Source: JBDLID01 sp039715055
Lineage (GTDB): Bacteria; Desulfobacterota; Desulfobulbia; Desulfobulbales; Desulfocapsaceae
Assembly (NCBI GenBank): GCA_039715055.1
Contig: JBDLID010000008.1
Location: 1 to 43,442, forward strand
DNA: 43,442 bases
Direction of reading: 5' to 3'
A program made the position numbers and the translations under genes. Shown here piece by piece: positions 16,902 through 27,000 of the stretch (its first letter is position 1; every line of letters begins with the position of its first letter). Below the pieces are notes generated by a model. The model saw nothing but the letters and a program-made list of their open reading frames with translations. It ran no database searches and was not told the DNA's origin.

Positions 16902-17896
16902 CAATTTTGTGCTACCAGAACCTTGTTTTTCATGTAATCCAGATGGATATAGGCAACCTGTTCAATTTTTCGTACACCCTTCTTATTCTTGTAAAGAACA
17001 TCAAGTACCCGCCGCAGGTGAGAATATTTTTTTCTCACATCACCTTTACCAATATAGATGGGAAATGGGTATTCAACCAGGTACAGGACCATTTTCCCTT
17101 CTCCATTGATATTGATTTCAGAGATATTCTGGGCGGGGAGACTGGGATTATTCCTTCCCGCCAGTTTCAGGAAAGCCAGCGGCTCTTTCAGCAAACCGCG
17201 CAGCTGCTCCTTATCAGCCACTTCCTCCAGCCCGGTCACTACCGGATAATCCATATCGGATCCTGAATCCGCCGTGCCGAACAGCTCACCACGGTGGTCT
17301 ACATAGGAAAAATGGCCGCTTTCATTTTTCCTGCGGACCACCAGGGCGACCGGACGATATTCCACCACTTTGACCAGTAGAGTATCAGGCCACTGCCTCT
17401 TCAATTCAGCCTGTTTCACCCAGTCAATGACTTCGATGAGCCGTCGGGATGTCTCCAGATCCACAGAGAGCAGGTTTTGATGGAACCCAAGCCCGCCGGC
17501 TTCACGAATCAGGGCCTCCGTCGTCACCTTGTTGCCGCTGATCTGAATGTCCGCGACCTGGAAATAACTGATGCGGTCCAGGGAGTTGGAAAAATAATAA
17601 CGGTGCTGGTAAGCAAGAGCGCTCAGCAACAGCAGGGCCATAATCACCAGGCCTTTACGGAACACCCCCCTGTCCTGTGGACCCTGCTGCCCCACCTTCC
17701 AGGAGGCGAAGGTGGACTCGCCCGCCGTTGCCCTTCGCTTACTCTGTCTGAACCCCTGAAACGCCGCTTTTTTCTTGCTCTGACGTACAGCATCACGGGC
17801 CACATAGCCGTTTCCGGGACCACCGTAACCACCCTCACCGGCCCCTTTATTCTTCCTGGCGAAACGGAAGCTTTTAAAAAATTGTGACAACCGCAT
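16901..17896 (-). CDS. ftsQ: Cell division protein FtsQ (POTRA domain)
   Basis: Seen: 331 residues. A long basic cytoplasmic tail (about 1-82, rich in K, R and G) precedes one membrane segment (about 83-97), then a POTRA domain beginning FQVADIQISGNKVT and the FtsQ beta domain (SYVDHRGELF, DYPVVTG). The tail is longer than the 25 or so residues in E. coli. Known: FtsQ links FtsL-FtsB with the early divisome. A 205-bp gap upstream (17897-18101) holds only a weak 7-bp-stem hairpin (TGAATTG/CAATTCA) followed on the minus strand by a T-rich stretch, possibly a partial terminator after murB; no ddl gene is present there. Confidence 0.92.
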   Translation of the reverse strand: MRLSQFFKSFRFARKNKGAGEGGYGGPGNGYVARDAVRQSKKKAAFQGFRQSKRRATAGESTFASWKVGQQGPQDRGVFRKGLVIMALLLLSALAYQHRYYFSNSLDRISYFQVADIQISGNKVTTEALIREAGGLGFHQNLLSVDLETSRRLIEVIDWVKQAELKRQWPDTLLVKVVEYRPVALVVRRKNESGHFSYVDHRGELFGTADSGSDMDYPVVTGLEEVADKEQLRGLLKEPLAFLKLAGRNNPSLPAQNISEININGEGKMVLYLVEYPFPIYIGKGDVRKKYSHLRRVLDVLYKNKKGVRKIEQVAYIHLDYMKNKVLVAQN

Positions 17897-18101
17897 AAAT
17901 AATCGTTTTTAATTAGTGCATTGACCGGTTTTCAATACAAAATCCGGCAGTACCTTCATCGGTTTGTGGCGACAGAATAACAGATTCGACAGCCCCGGTA
18001 AATATACCTTTAAACAAGAAGATGGCTGTAAAAACAAACTTACTGAATTGACTCGCAATTCACTTTGTCTAATTACCATCCAGCAAGATTATTTCCATAT
18101 A

Positions 18102-19040
18102 TCACCTGCAGCCGGAGCCCACCATCTGAACTTCCGGTTCCAGGCTGATCCCGCATTCACCCTTTACCCGCTGCTGGATCAGTTTCATCAGCCCGATAAT
18201 ATCTGAAGCCGTTGCCTGCCCACGGTTAATGATAAAATTGGCATGCACCTCGGACACTTCAGCATCTCCTATTCTTGTCCCCTTGAGCCCGACCGAATCT
18301 ATCAGACGGCCCGCAGAGTCGCCCGGCGGATTTTTAAAAAAGGAGCCGCAGTTTTTGGGCTGACGCGGCTGTTTCTGGCGGCGCAGCGTATTGAGCTCAC
18401 TGACCCTTGCTCTGACCTGGCGTTCTTCCACCTTTCTTCCTGCCAGCAGTACCGAACTCACCACCCAGCGCTGCCCACTCTCTTTTGCATCCTGCCAGCA
18501 GCGATAGCTGAATTGAAGCTGCTCACGCTGAAGAACCAACACAGTGCCGGATTCCGTCACCACTGTCACCTCCTGAAGAACATCGCCAATTTCACTGCCA
18601 AAGGCACCGGCATTCATCATCACCGCCCCTCCGACAGAGCCAGGAATTCCTGCAAGAAATTCAAGGCCGCCAAAACCTGCCCGAGCAGAGTGATTGACCA
18701 GGGCGCCAAGACCACAGCCGCCGCCTGCCCGCAGGGCGACCTCTTTCTGACCGGAATCAATCTTCTCAATGGCTGCCAGGTCGCCGTCTAAAACAAGAAC
18801 CATACCCGCATAGCCCTCATCAGCCACCAGAAGATTAGTCCCGCGACCGATAACGAACCAGCTGGTCCCGCTTTGATGAAAGAGCGTCAACAGGCTGGTG
18901 AGTTCACTGCTGCTCTTCACCGTAACCAGGCCATCGGCCGGACCGCCTATCTGAAACGAGGTATATGGAGCCAGAGCACAGTCCCAAAGCACCTCGCTCT
19001 CAACCAGATCATCAACTTTCTTTCTCAGCGCATTATCCAC
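18102..19040 (-). CDS. murB: UDP-N-acetylenolpyruvoylglucosamine reductase MurB
   Basis: Seen: 312 residues from GTG 19040, which has GAGG six bases upstream and overlaps the murC stop by 8 bp; the frame is open to GTG 19073 but that adds 11 unconserved residues. FAD-binding motifs are TSFQIGGPAD, VIGRGTNLL and GIPGSVGGAVMMNAGAFG; the catalytic serine lies in NCGSFFKNP and the C-terminal acid in LEPEVQMVG. Known: NADPH-dependent reduction giving UDP-MurNAc. Nothing unusual. Confidence 0.95.
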   Translation of the reverse strand: MDNALRKKVDDLVESEVLWDCALAPYTSFQIGGPADGLVTVKSSSELTSLLTLFHQSGTSWFVIGRGTNLLVADEGYAGMVLVLDGDLAAIEKIDSGQKEVALRAGGGCGLGALVNHSARAGFGGLEFLAGIPGSVGGAVMMNAGAFGSEIGDVLQEVTVVTESGTVLVLQREQLQFSYRCWQDAKESGQRWVVSSVLLAGRKVEERQVRARVSELNTLRRQKQPRQPKNCGSFFKNPPGDSAGRLIDSVGLKGTRIGDAEVSEVHANFIINRGQATASDIIGLMKLIQQRVKGECGISLEPEVQMVGSGCR

Positions 19041-20421
19041 GCTCCGCCTCAAGCAGCCGGAGTAACTCTTCACCGGCGCTGACGATATTGCCGGCGCCCA
19101 GAGTCAGCACCAGGTCACCATCCCGCAGCTCCGGCAGCAATATTTCCGGCAACCGGCCAACATCTCCAATGAGCCGGGTGTGCCGCTGACCGTGACGCTT
19201 GATATCATCGAGCAGATTTTCACTGGTAATGCCATCAATCGGCTCTTCGCTTGCGGCATAAATATCTGTCATCACAAGGTAATCAGCAAGGTGAAATGAT
19301 GTCAGAAAATCCTTATAGAGCTTCTCAGTCCTCGAATATCGATGGGGCTGAAAGAGCACCACAAGCCGTTTTTCCGGCCAGGCCTCCTTGATGGCGGAAA
19401 GCGTTGCCCGCACTTCTGTGGGGTGATGGCCATAATCATCAATCACGGTCACCCCCTGGCACTCGCCTTTGAGCTGCATGCGGCGCTGGACACCTTCAAA
19501 ATCACCCAGGGCACCGGATATCACCTCAAAGGGGATTTCCAGCTCAAGACCGATGCAGACTGCTGCCAATGCGTTATAGACATTGTGCTTCCCCGGCAGA
19601 GGCAGCTTGACTTCTCCCAGCAGCTCATCACCATTTTTAACACTGAAACCAACACCTCCCCCGGGTAAAGATTTAAGGTTTTCACCGTGAACATCAGCCT
19701 GGGCAGTAAGCCCGTAACTGATCACCCGTTTTTGTATCTTCGGCAGAAGGTCCGCAATATTTTCGTCATCGAGGCAGAGGATCACCGCTCCGTAAAAAGG
19801 AATCTTGTCGATGAACTCCATGAAGACCGACTTGATATGATCAATGTCTTTGTAATAGTCAAGGTGCTCGAGATCAATATTGGTCACCACTTCAAGGACC
19901 GGCGACAGCTTTAAAAAAGAACCGTCGCTTTCATCGGCCTCGGCCACCAGAAATTCCCCTGATCCAAGCTTGGCATTACCGCCAAGGCTGTCCACCTTGC
20001 CGCCGATGACAATGGTCGGGTCGAGCTCGGCCTTTGCAAGCATCCAGCTAACCATGGAGGTGGTGGACGTTTTGCCGTGACTGCCGGCAATGGCGATTCC
20101 GAATTTCTTCATCCTCATCAACTCGGCAAGCATCTCAGCCCGCTGGATCACCGGGATGTGGAGTTCCATGGCAGCAGCCACTTCAGGATTGTCCCTGCTG
20201 ATTGCTGAAGAAGTCACCACCACGTCTGCTCCATCAACCCACTCTCTCCTGTGGCCTTGACAGATACGGCCGCCAAGATCTGCCAACCGCCTGGTGATCG
20301 GAGAATCATTGAGGTCGGAACCGGAGACCTTGTAGTCCAGATTGAGAAGAAGTTCGGCGATCCCGCTCATGCCGATCCCGCCGATTCCGACAAAATGGAT
20401 GTGTTTTGATTTTCTATACAT
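19033..20421 (-). CDS. murC: UDP-N-acetylmuramate-L-alanine ligase MurC
   Basis: Seen: 462 residues. N-terminal HFVGIGGIGMSGIAELL Rossmann motif, ATP loop GSHGKTSTTS, the acidic EADESDGSFL motif and DDYGHHPTEV in the C-terminal domain. Length is normal for the family. Known: adds L-Ala to UDP-MurNAc in the cytoplasm. It follows murG by 18 bp and overlaps murB. Confidence 0.97.
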   Translation of the reverse strand: MYRKSKHIHFVGIGGIGMSGIAELLLNLDYKVSGSDLNDSPITRRLADLGGRICQGHRREWVDGADVVVTSSAISRDNPEVAAAMELHIPVIQRAEMLAELMRMKKFGIAIAGSHGKTSTTSMVSWMLAKAELDPTIVIGGKVDSLGGNAKLGSGEFLVAEADESDGSFLKLSPVLEVVTNIDLEHLDYYKDIDHIKSVFMEFIDKIPFYGAVILCLDDENIADLLPKIQKRVISYGLTAQADVHGENLKSLPGGGVGFSVKNGDELLGEVKLPLPGKHNVYNALAAVCIGLELEIPFEVISGALGDFEGVQRRMQLKGECQGVTVIDDYGHHPTEVRATLSAIKEAWPEKRLVVLFQPHRYSRTEKLYKDFLTSFHLADYLVMTDIYAASEEPIDGITSENLLDDIKRHGQRHTRLIGDVGRLPEILLPELRDGDLVLTLGAGNIVSAGEELLRLLEAERG

Positions 20422-20439
20422 TTCTTATTTGTTCTCCGC

Positions 20440-21540
20440 TTAAGCGTCAGCCAGAAGTTCCAGGCAAACCTCTACGATATTTTCGGCGGCCGCAGGGCTG
20501 CCCAACTTCTTCATGGCGTCCGACATCACCTCAAGCTTTTTTCCATCAGTAAGAATTCCAAAGAGTTCATCTCTCAACTTCTCCGGGGTCAACTCGCTCT
20601 CCTCAAAGAGTACGGCACCGCCGCCTTTTACGTAATGATCGCCGTTAATCCGCTGGTGATTATCGGCGGCATGGGGATAGGGGATCAACAGGGCCGGTTT
20701 GCCCAACACCCCCAGTTCAGCAAGAGTCGTTGCCCCGGCCCGTGACACCAGAAAATCGGCCTTGTCATACACCGCCGCCATATCAGCGATAAAGCCATGG
20801 ACCGACGCATTGAGTCCTGCCTGACGATAGCGATCCCGCACCATCTCTTCATCCTTTTCACCGGTCTGGTGAATAATCGTCAACCCCTCCGACAGCTTTC
20901 CGTCTGCTTCGCACAGCGCTTCGCTGACAAGAAGATTTACTCCATGGGCACCAAGGGAACCACCAAGGATGAGCAGACATTTTTCACCTTCCTGCCTGCT
21001 TCTCTTTTTCTCTGCCAGAGCCCTGAGATCACTTCGTACCGGGTTTCCAGTCATCCTCACCTTTGCAGCCGGGAAATAGGACTCACTGCCGGGTAAAGAC
21101 AGACAAACCCGATTGACCAGTCCTCCTAGTTTCCGGTTGGCCAGACCGGGTACTGAGTTCTGCTCATGGATCACCGTCTTGATCCCAAGAGTTCTTGCAG
21201 CAGTGAGCACCGGCCCGGTGACATAGCCGCCTACCCCCAGGACAAGGTCCGGCTGAAATTTTCTGATCCTCTGCATTGCCTGAAAAAACGAGATGGGCAG
21301 CAGGACCATGGCTGATACAAGCGAGGTCAGTTTTTTTCCCTTCAAACCCTGAGAGTCAATGGTTGAAACCTCAAAGCCCAGTGATGTGAGGCGCTCACGG
21401 TCAAGTTTACGCTTGGTTCCTACAAAGTGAACCCGGCTGCCGGGCAGCTGCCGACCGATTTCCTCGGCCACAGCCACTGCCGGAAAGAGATGACCACCGG
21501 TACCGCCACCGGTGAGCAACAGTCGAATTGCCCCACTCAT
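20440..21540 (-). CDS. murG: Lipid II synthase MurG (GlcNAc transferase)
   Basis: Seen: 366 residues with the N-terminal GGTGGHLFPAVAVAEE glycine loop, the second loop VLGVGGYVTGPV, HEQNSVPGLANR, and the C-terminal nucleotide-sugar site SRAGATTLAELGVLGKPALLIPYPHAADNHQ. Known: transfers GlcNAc to lipid I at the inner face of the membrane. It starts only 6 bp after the murD stop; in most proteobacterial dcw clusters ftsW stands in this position. Confidence 0.97.
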   Translation of the reverse strand: MSGAIRLLLTGGGTGGHLFPAVAVAEEIGRQLPGSRVHFVGTKRKLDRERLTSLGFEVSTIDSQGLKGKKLTSLVSAMVLLPISFFQAMQRIRKFQPDLVLGVGGYVTGPVLTAARTLGIKTVIHEQNSVPGLANRKLGGLVNRVCLSLPGSESYFPAAKVRMTGNPVRSDLRALAEKKRSRQEGEKCLLILGGSLGAHGVNLLVSEALCEADGKLSEGLTIIHQTGEKDEEMVRDRYRQAGLNASVHGFIADMAAVYDKADFLVSRAGATTLAELGVLGKPALLIPYPHAADNHQRINGDHYVKGGGAVLFEESELTPEKLRDELFGILTDGKKLEVMSDAMKKLGSPAAAENIVEVCLELLADA

Positions 21541-21546
21541 TGCTCT

Positions 21547-22917
21547 CTACACCTCCTCAAGTTCAGTCACCAGCCGGCAGAAGACATCACCCCGTTTCTG
21601 GTAGTTTGTAAACTGGTCAAAACTGGAACAGGCCGGTGACAAAAGAACAGTATCTCCCTCCACACCCCTGTCTGCTGCCAGCCTCAATGCCTCTTTCAGG
21701 TTCACAGCGGATTTGGTCTCCACCACATCACCGAGGGCTTTTTCCAATGCATCAGCAGCCTCACCAATGACGACCATAAACTTAACCCCTTCGGCAATTG
21801 TTTTCCGCAGCACTGAAAAATCCTCACCCTTTTCCCTGCCTCCGGCGATCAAAATCACCTTTTCCGGGAAATTTTCAAGCCCGCTGATCAGTGCACCGCT
21901 GTTGGTGGCCTTTGAATCGTTGAAATAGCTCACTCCGTTTTTCTCAGCGACAAATTCCACGCGATGGCGATCCGGCATAAACTCCGCAAGCCCTTTGCGT
22001 ACACCTGCCGGATCCGCTCCGGCATGCCTTGCGGCAAGCAGTGCAGCCGCGCTGTTAAGGCATCCGGTTCTCGTTCCGAGACGGGTTCCGGCGACTTCAT
22101 AGAACTCCTGGCTGCCACTGCACTCAAGGTGGATAGTGGCCTCCACCACCCGCGCCGTACAATCCTCATCGTGGCCGAATAACATAACTTCTCGTTCCTT
22201 CATGCGACTTGCCAGATCGCGGCAGAGGGGATCATCACCACACAGTATGGCCAGTGCCCCTTTACTCTCACCGCCAAATATTTTTGCCTTGGCTGCAGCA
22301 TAACCTTCCATGTCACCGTGACGGTCAAGATGGTCCGGCGTGATGTTCAGCAACAGGGCGATATCTGCTGAAAATGTTTTCACCGCCTCGAGCTGAAAAC
22401 TGGACAGCTCGAGTACAAGGATATCAGCCCGCTCCGAACCGGACAGATAGTCGAGCAGCGGGGTACCGATATTGCCGCCGACAAAAACTTTTTTTCCGGA
22501 TGCGCGAAGCAATTCACCGATCAGCCTGGTCACCGTAGTCTTTCCATTGGTGCCGGTAACGCCGATCACCTTTTCCCTGATCATCGACGCCCCAAGTTCC
22601 AGTTCACCAAGCACTGATTTTCCCTGGCTGCGCAGCTCTTCAAGGAGGCTGTTGTCCCAGGCAATTCCGGGGCTGACAAAAATCACATCTCCCCGGCTCA
22701 AAAAATCAAGGCTGTGGCCGCCCCACTCGCAGCTGACGCCTTCGCTTTCAAGCTGATCGAGCAGTATTGGCGTCTGCTTCTCTTTCAAGGCGTTATCTGA
22801 GACCATGACCTCGGCACCCATTGCCAGACCAAAGTTCAGTGCAGCTCTGCCGGAGACACCAAACCCCATAACCATCAGCCTGTCTCCACGCTCCAGTCCT
22901 TTGAAAGTCTCACTCAT
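21547..22917 (-). CDS. murD: UDP-N-acetylmuramoylalanine-D-glutamate ligase MurD
   Basis: Seen: 456 residues. ATP loop GVTGTNGKTTVTR, LELSSFQLE, NITPDHLDRHG, YFNDSKATN and the C-terminal LLSPACSSFDQF motif are all intact. The ATG overlaps the mraY stop by 4 bp. Known: adds D-Glu to UDP-MurNAc-L-Ala. Length is normal. Confidence 0.97.
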   Translation of the reverse strand: MSETFKGLERGDRLMVMGFGVSGRAALNFGLAMGAEVMVSDNALKEKQTPILLDQLESEGVSCEWGGHSLDFLSRGDVIFVSPGIAWDNSLLEELRSQGKSVLGELELGASMIREKVIGVTGTNGKTTVTRLIGELLRASGKKVFVGGNIGTPLLDYLSGSERADILVLELSSFQLEAVKTFSADIALLLNITPDHLDRHGDMEGYAAAKAKIFGGESKGALAILCGDDPLCRDLASRMKEREVMLFGHDEDCTARVVEATIHLECSGSQEFYEVAGTRLGTRTGCLNSAAALLAARHAGADPAGVRKGLAEFMPDRHRVEFVAEKNGVSYFNDSKATNSGALISGLENFPEKVILIAGGREKGEDFSVLRKTIAEGVKFMVVIGEAADALEKALGDVVETKSAVNLKEALRLAADRGVEGDTVLLSPACSSFDQFTNYQKRGDVFCRLVTELEEV

Positions 22918-23993
22918 CGCAGTTTCAATGTAGCCAGTGCAATAAGGCCGAGGATGATGGAGATAATCCAGAACCTCACAACCACCTTTGGCTCATGCCA
23001 CCCTTTTTTCTCAAAATGATGATGAAAAGGGGCCATCAGAAAAATCCTCTTCCCATTGGTAAGCTTGAAATAGCCAACCTGCATGATGACGGATATCGCC
23101 TCCATGACAAAGATGCCGCCAACAATGGCAAGAAGAAACTCCTGCTTAATAATGATCGCCACCGCGCCCAACGCGCCGCCAAGAGACAGGGATCCCACAT
23201 CACCCATGAAAACCTGGGCCGGGTAGGCATTAAACCACAAAAATCCCAGACAGGCCCCGGCCATGGCGCTGCAGAAAACTGCCAGTTCGCCACCGCCCTG
23301 GATATATGGAATCTGAAGATAATCCGCCAATATCACGTGCCCTGCCAGATAAGAAAAAATAATATAGACCGAAGAGCTGATCACTGTCGGCCCTGCGGCA
23401 AGCCCGTCCAGTCCGTCGGTAAGATTTACCGCATTGGAAGCACCAACGATAACAAGAATGGCGAACACGATATAGAGCCATCCAAGATCGGGCTGGATAT
23501 TTTTCAAAAACGGCACGCTGAGGTTACCGTCATATTCCGGATGAATCCAGACAAAGAGTCCAACAGCCGAAGCACCCAGAATCTGTAAAATTAATTTACC
23601 CTTTGCACTCAGCCCCTTTGTATTTTTTTTGCTCACCTTCTGATAATCATCAATTCCGCCGATGAGACCGAAAAACAGCAAGATACCGACCATCAGCCAG
23701 ACCAGCATGATATCGAGCCTGGCCCAGAGCAGTGTTGAACAGGTGATGGCAAAGAGAATGAGGATCCCGCCCATGGTGGGTACACCCTGCTTGGCAAGAT
23801 GAGTTTCCGGACCGTCATCTCTGACCACCTGGCCGATCTGCAATCTCTTCAGGCTGCGGATGAACATTGGGCCGAGAAGAAGCATCAGTAAAAATGCGGT
23901 CAGGGCCCCGCCCACGGAACGCACCGTAATATAACGAAACACATTGAAGCCGGAAAAACTGCTGTGCAGGGGGTAGAGTAAGTGATAGAGCAT
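22914..23993 (-). CDS. mraY: Phospho-MurNAc-pentapeptide transferase MraY
   Basis: Seen: 359 residues, about ten membrane segments. Catalytic motifs are GGIDDYQKVSKK, NLTDGLDGLA, the magnesium site FMGDVGSLSLGG and MAPFHHHFEKKGW. Known: makes lipid I from UDP-MurNAc-pentapeptide and undecaprenyl phosphate at the inner membrane. A 90-bp gap separates it from murE-murF and contains a hairpin repeat. Confidence 0.97.
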   Translation of the reverse strand: MLYHLLYPLHSSFSGFNVFRYITVRSVGGALTAFLLMLLLGPMFIRSLKRLQIGQVVRDDGPETHLAKQGVPTMGGILILFAITCSTLLWARLDIMLVWLMVGILLFFGLIGGIDDYQKVSKKNTKGLSAKGKLILQILGASAVGLFVWIHPEYDGNLSVPFLKNIQPDLGWLYIVFAILVIVGASNAVNLTDGLDGLAAGPTVISSSVYIIFSYLAGHVILADYLQIPYIQGGGELAVFCSAMAGACLGFLWFNAYPAQVFMGDVGSLSLGGALGAVAIIIKQEFLLAIVGGIFVMEAISVIMQVGYFKLTNGKRIFLMAPFHHHFEKKGWHEPKVVVRFWIISIILGLIALATLKLR

Positions 23994-24041
23994 TGGTCTT
24001 TTTATCTCCTACCGGGTTTCCACCGTTTCATTTACATCGCC

Positions 24042-24098
24042 AGGAGCCTGTCGGAGAACTGCAATTTTCACCAATCTCTTCGTCACAGGCAGGCTCCT
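24042..24098. repeat. 57-bp inverted repeat overlapping the 3' end of murE-murF
   Basis: AGGAGCCTG (24042-24050) pairs with CAGGCTCCT (24090-24098). The minus-strand text between them includes TGACGAAGAGATTGG and GAAAATTGC, resembling the right arm of the palindromes at 34447-34588 and 37963-38128. The right arm encodes the last residues (LGACL) and the stop of the fused murE-murF gene, so the repeat has supplied the C terminus. Confidence 0.65.
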
Positions 24099-27000
24099 AA
24101 AATTTCTTCTACGACAGTCTCCAACTCCATTCCGCGTGACCCTTTGACGAGAACCCAGCCTTTTCGAGCAGGATTATCTTCAACAATTTTCTCAAGCCAG
24201 GGTCCTGCTTCGTTCTTCCTGCTAAAACATCGAACCCGTTTACCTTCCATGCCGCCGGCAACAGCACCCGCCGCAGTATGATCTTTCATGTCGCCGTAAA
24301 GCCCCAGATAATCAAGTTCCGCCTTTGCTGCATAGGTGCCGATATGTCCATGGGCCTCTACGGATTCTTCACCGAGTTCCAGCATGTCGCCGAGAATTGC
24401 AATCCTGAGATTTTCAGGACGCTCAGCAAGAATATCAAGAGCTGCCTTCATGGAGGCAGGATTTGCATTATAGGTGTCATTAATGACAGTCAACCCGTCA
24501 GCCCGCTGCACCACCTCCATCCTCTTGGCTACCGGCTCAAATGCTTCCAGGCCGGCGGCGATCTCGTCGATTGCGACTCCTGCACCATGGGCAATGGCTG
24601 CCGCTGCCAAACCATTTGAGATATTATGACGCCCGAGTATCTTGATTGCCACCTGACGCTGCTGCTCTCCCACGTGGAGCGTAAATGAAATCCGTCCCTT
24701 TTCGTCGGTCTTTATACTAGAGGCCCAGAGTCGATCCTGCTCTGCTTTTTCAGGGGGTGCCAGGGAAAAGGTGATCTTTTTCTGCTTATATCTGGCGACA
24801 CGTGCAACCAGTCTTGGATCATCCAGGTTGACCACAAGGGTTGCGTCCTTATTCAAGCCCGCCCACAGTTCCTCCTTGGCATCTGCCACGGCCTCAATGG
24901 TGCCTAAACCTTCAAGGTGGGCACCATGAACGTTGACAATGCAGCCGATCCCGGGATCGGCAATTTCAGCCAGTCTCCTGATTTCTCCCGGCCGGTTCAT
25001 TCCCATTTCAAGGATCACCGCCCTGTGCTCAGGGCCGATTGGCAAAAGAGACAGCGGCAGGCCGATGAGGTTATTGAAATTCCCCTGTGTCTTTAGAATC
25101 CTGTCCGGTTCGCCATCTACCTTTGACAGCCAATGACAACCAAAAATAGATCCGGTCATCTCTTTGACAGTGGTCTTGCCTGAGCTTCCGGTGATTGCGG
25201 CAACAACAGGGTTTGCAATCTTCTTCATCAACTTCCTGCGCCAGGCGGCAAGATCACCCAGCGCTTTTTCGGTATCCTTCACCAGTAAGCAGGAAACAGT
25301 CGCCTCCTGTACCACTGCAGAATCACTGACAACCAGGCAGGCTGCACCTCGATTTTCCACATCTTTGATAAAATCGTGTCCGTCAAAGCGGTCTCCGACA
25401 AGGGCCACAAAGACATCTCCTGTGCTCACCTGCCTTGAATCCGTCACAATTTGGCCGCTCAGGTCGATGTCTTCGCCTTTTGTCGTTCGTTCGACCTCAA
25501 GGGCTGACTCCAGATCCTCATATCTCCAGTTACAGAGCAGTTTTTCAACTTCAAGACTGTCGTCAAAAAATCTCTTCTTGCCGCCACAAAGCTGGTACGG
25601 TTCATGCCCTTTACCGGCGACAAGGACGATATCGCCAACCCCTGCAGCCGAAAGTGATGTTTCGATGGCCTGCTCCCGTTGTGGAATCACAAGACAGCCG
25701 TTTTCCTTCAAAGAATACTGAGCCGTCACCTCAAGCAGTTCCATACCTGTTTCCCTGATCCCGGCAAGGATGGCATTGGTGATGGACTTCGGATCTTCAC
25801 TGCGCGGGTTATCGTCGGTAACGATGACCAGGTCACTGCGCTCTGCGGCAACCCGGCCCATGAGAGGACGCTTGCCTTCATCGCGATCACCGCCGCAGCC
25901 AAATACAGTAATGAGCCGGCGATGCTTTAACTTCTGCAGTGTTTCAAGAACCTTTTCCAGGGCGTCCGGGGTATGGGCAAAATCGACAAAGACAACAGGG
26001 GAACCAGTGTCTCTGCCAGGTGCAATACGCTGGAGACGTCCCGGTGCCCCGCTTGCCGTTTTCAGATAAAGAGCCACCTCCTGCCCGGGGTAACCGAGCA
26101 CCCTGCAGCAGCCTGCTGCGGTGACCAGGTTCTCAACGTTGAACTCCCCGACCAGAGGACTTGTCAAACTCAGCCGATCTTCACCGTACATGAGAGTGAG
26201 GCGACTGCCGGTCACCGTTGAAGAACTCTCCAGGAGTCTTACATCATCATCTCCGGTCCCTCCACAGCGCACCACATGACATCCTTTCTTCCTGCAGCAG
26301 GCAACCAACTCATCAAACTGGTCAGCAAGCCCATCGTCATGGCCGAAATCTGCCGGCAAAACGGCTGCTCCGCCCGCCTTGAGATACTTTTTAAAAAGAA
26401 GGGTCTTGGCCGCCAGATACTGAGCCATGGTTCCATGATAATCAAGATGATCATGGGAAAGATTGGTGAAGACGCCCACATCAAATTCAATGCCACCGAG
26501 CCTTCCCTGGCTAAGACCGTGGGATGACACCTCCATCAGAACCAGATTGACCCCGTTATCCTTCATTTCGCGGAGAAGGGACTGGAGCTGTATTGGATCG
26601 GGAGTGGTCAGCGGCGCGTCACAGTAGATCTGTTTTCCGCTGAGATCGTCATAGCGGTAACTGATGGTACCAATCACTCCGACTTTTTTGCCAAGGCCCT
26701 GACAGACCGTTTCAAGTAGATAGGTTGATGTGGTCTTGCCGTTGGTCCCGGTGATCCCGACAACGGTCATGCCCTGTGCGGGACGACCGTAAAACTCAGC
26801 AGCAAGAAGGCCGTAGGCCTGACGGCTGTCATCAACTGTGATCACACAGATTCCAGTGAGAAAGTCCAGTTGTTCGCAACCACTTTTCTTTTCAACAACA
26901 ACTGCCCTGCAGCCTGACTCCCTGACCTGAGCAAGGAAATCGTGTCCATCATGATGGGTGCCGCGAAGAGCGACAAAAAGAGCTCCGTCTCCGGCCTGCC

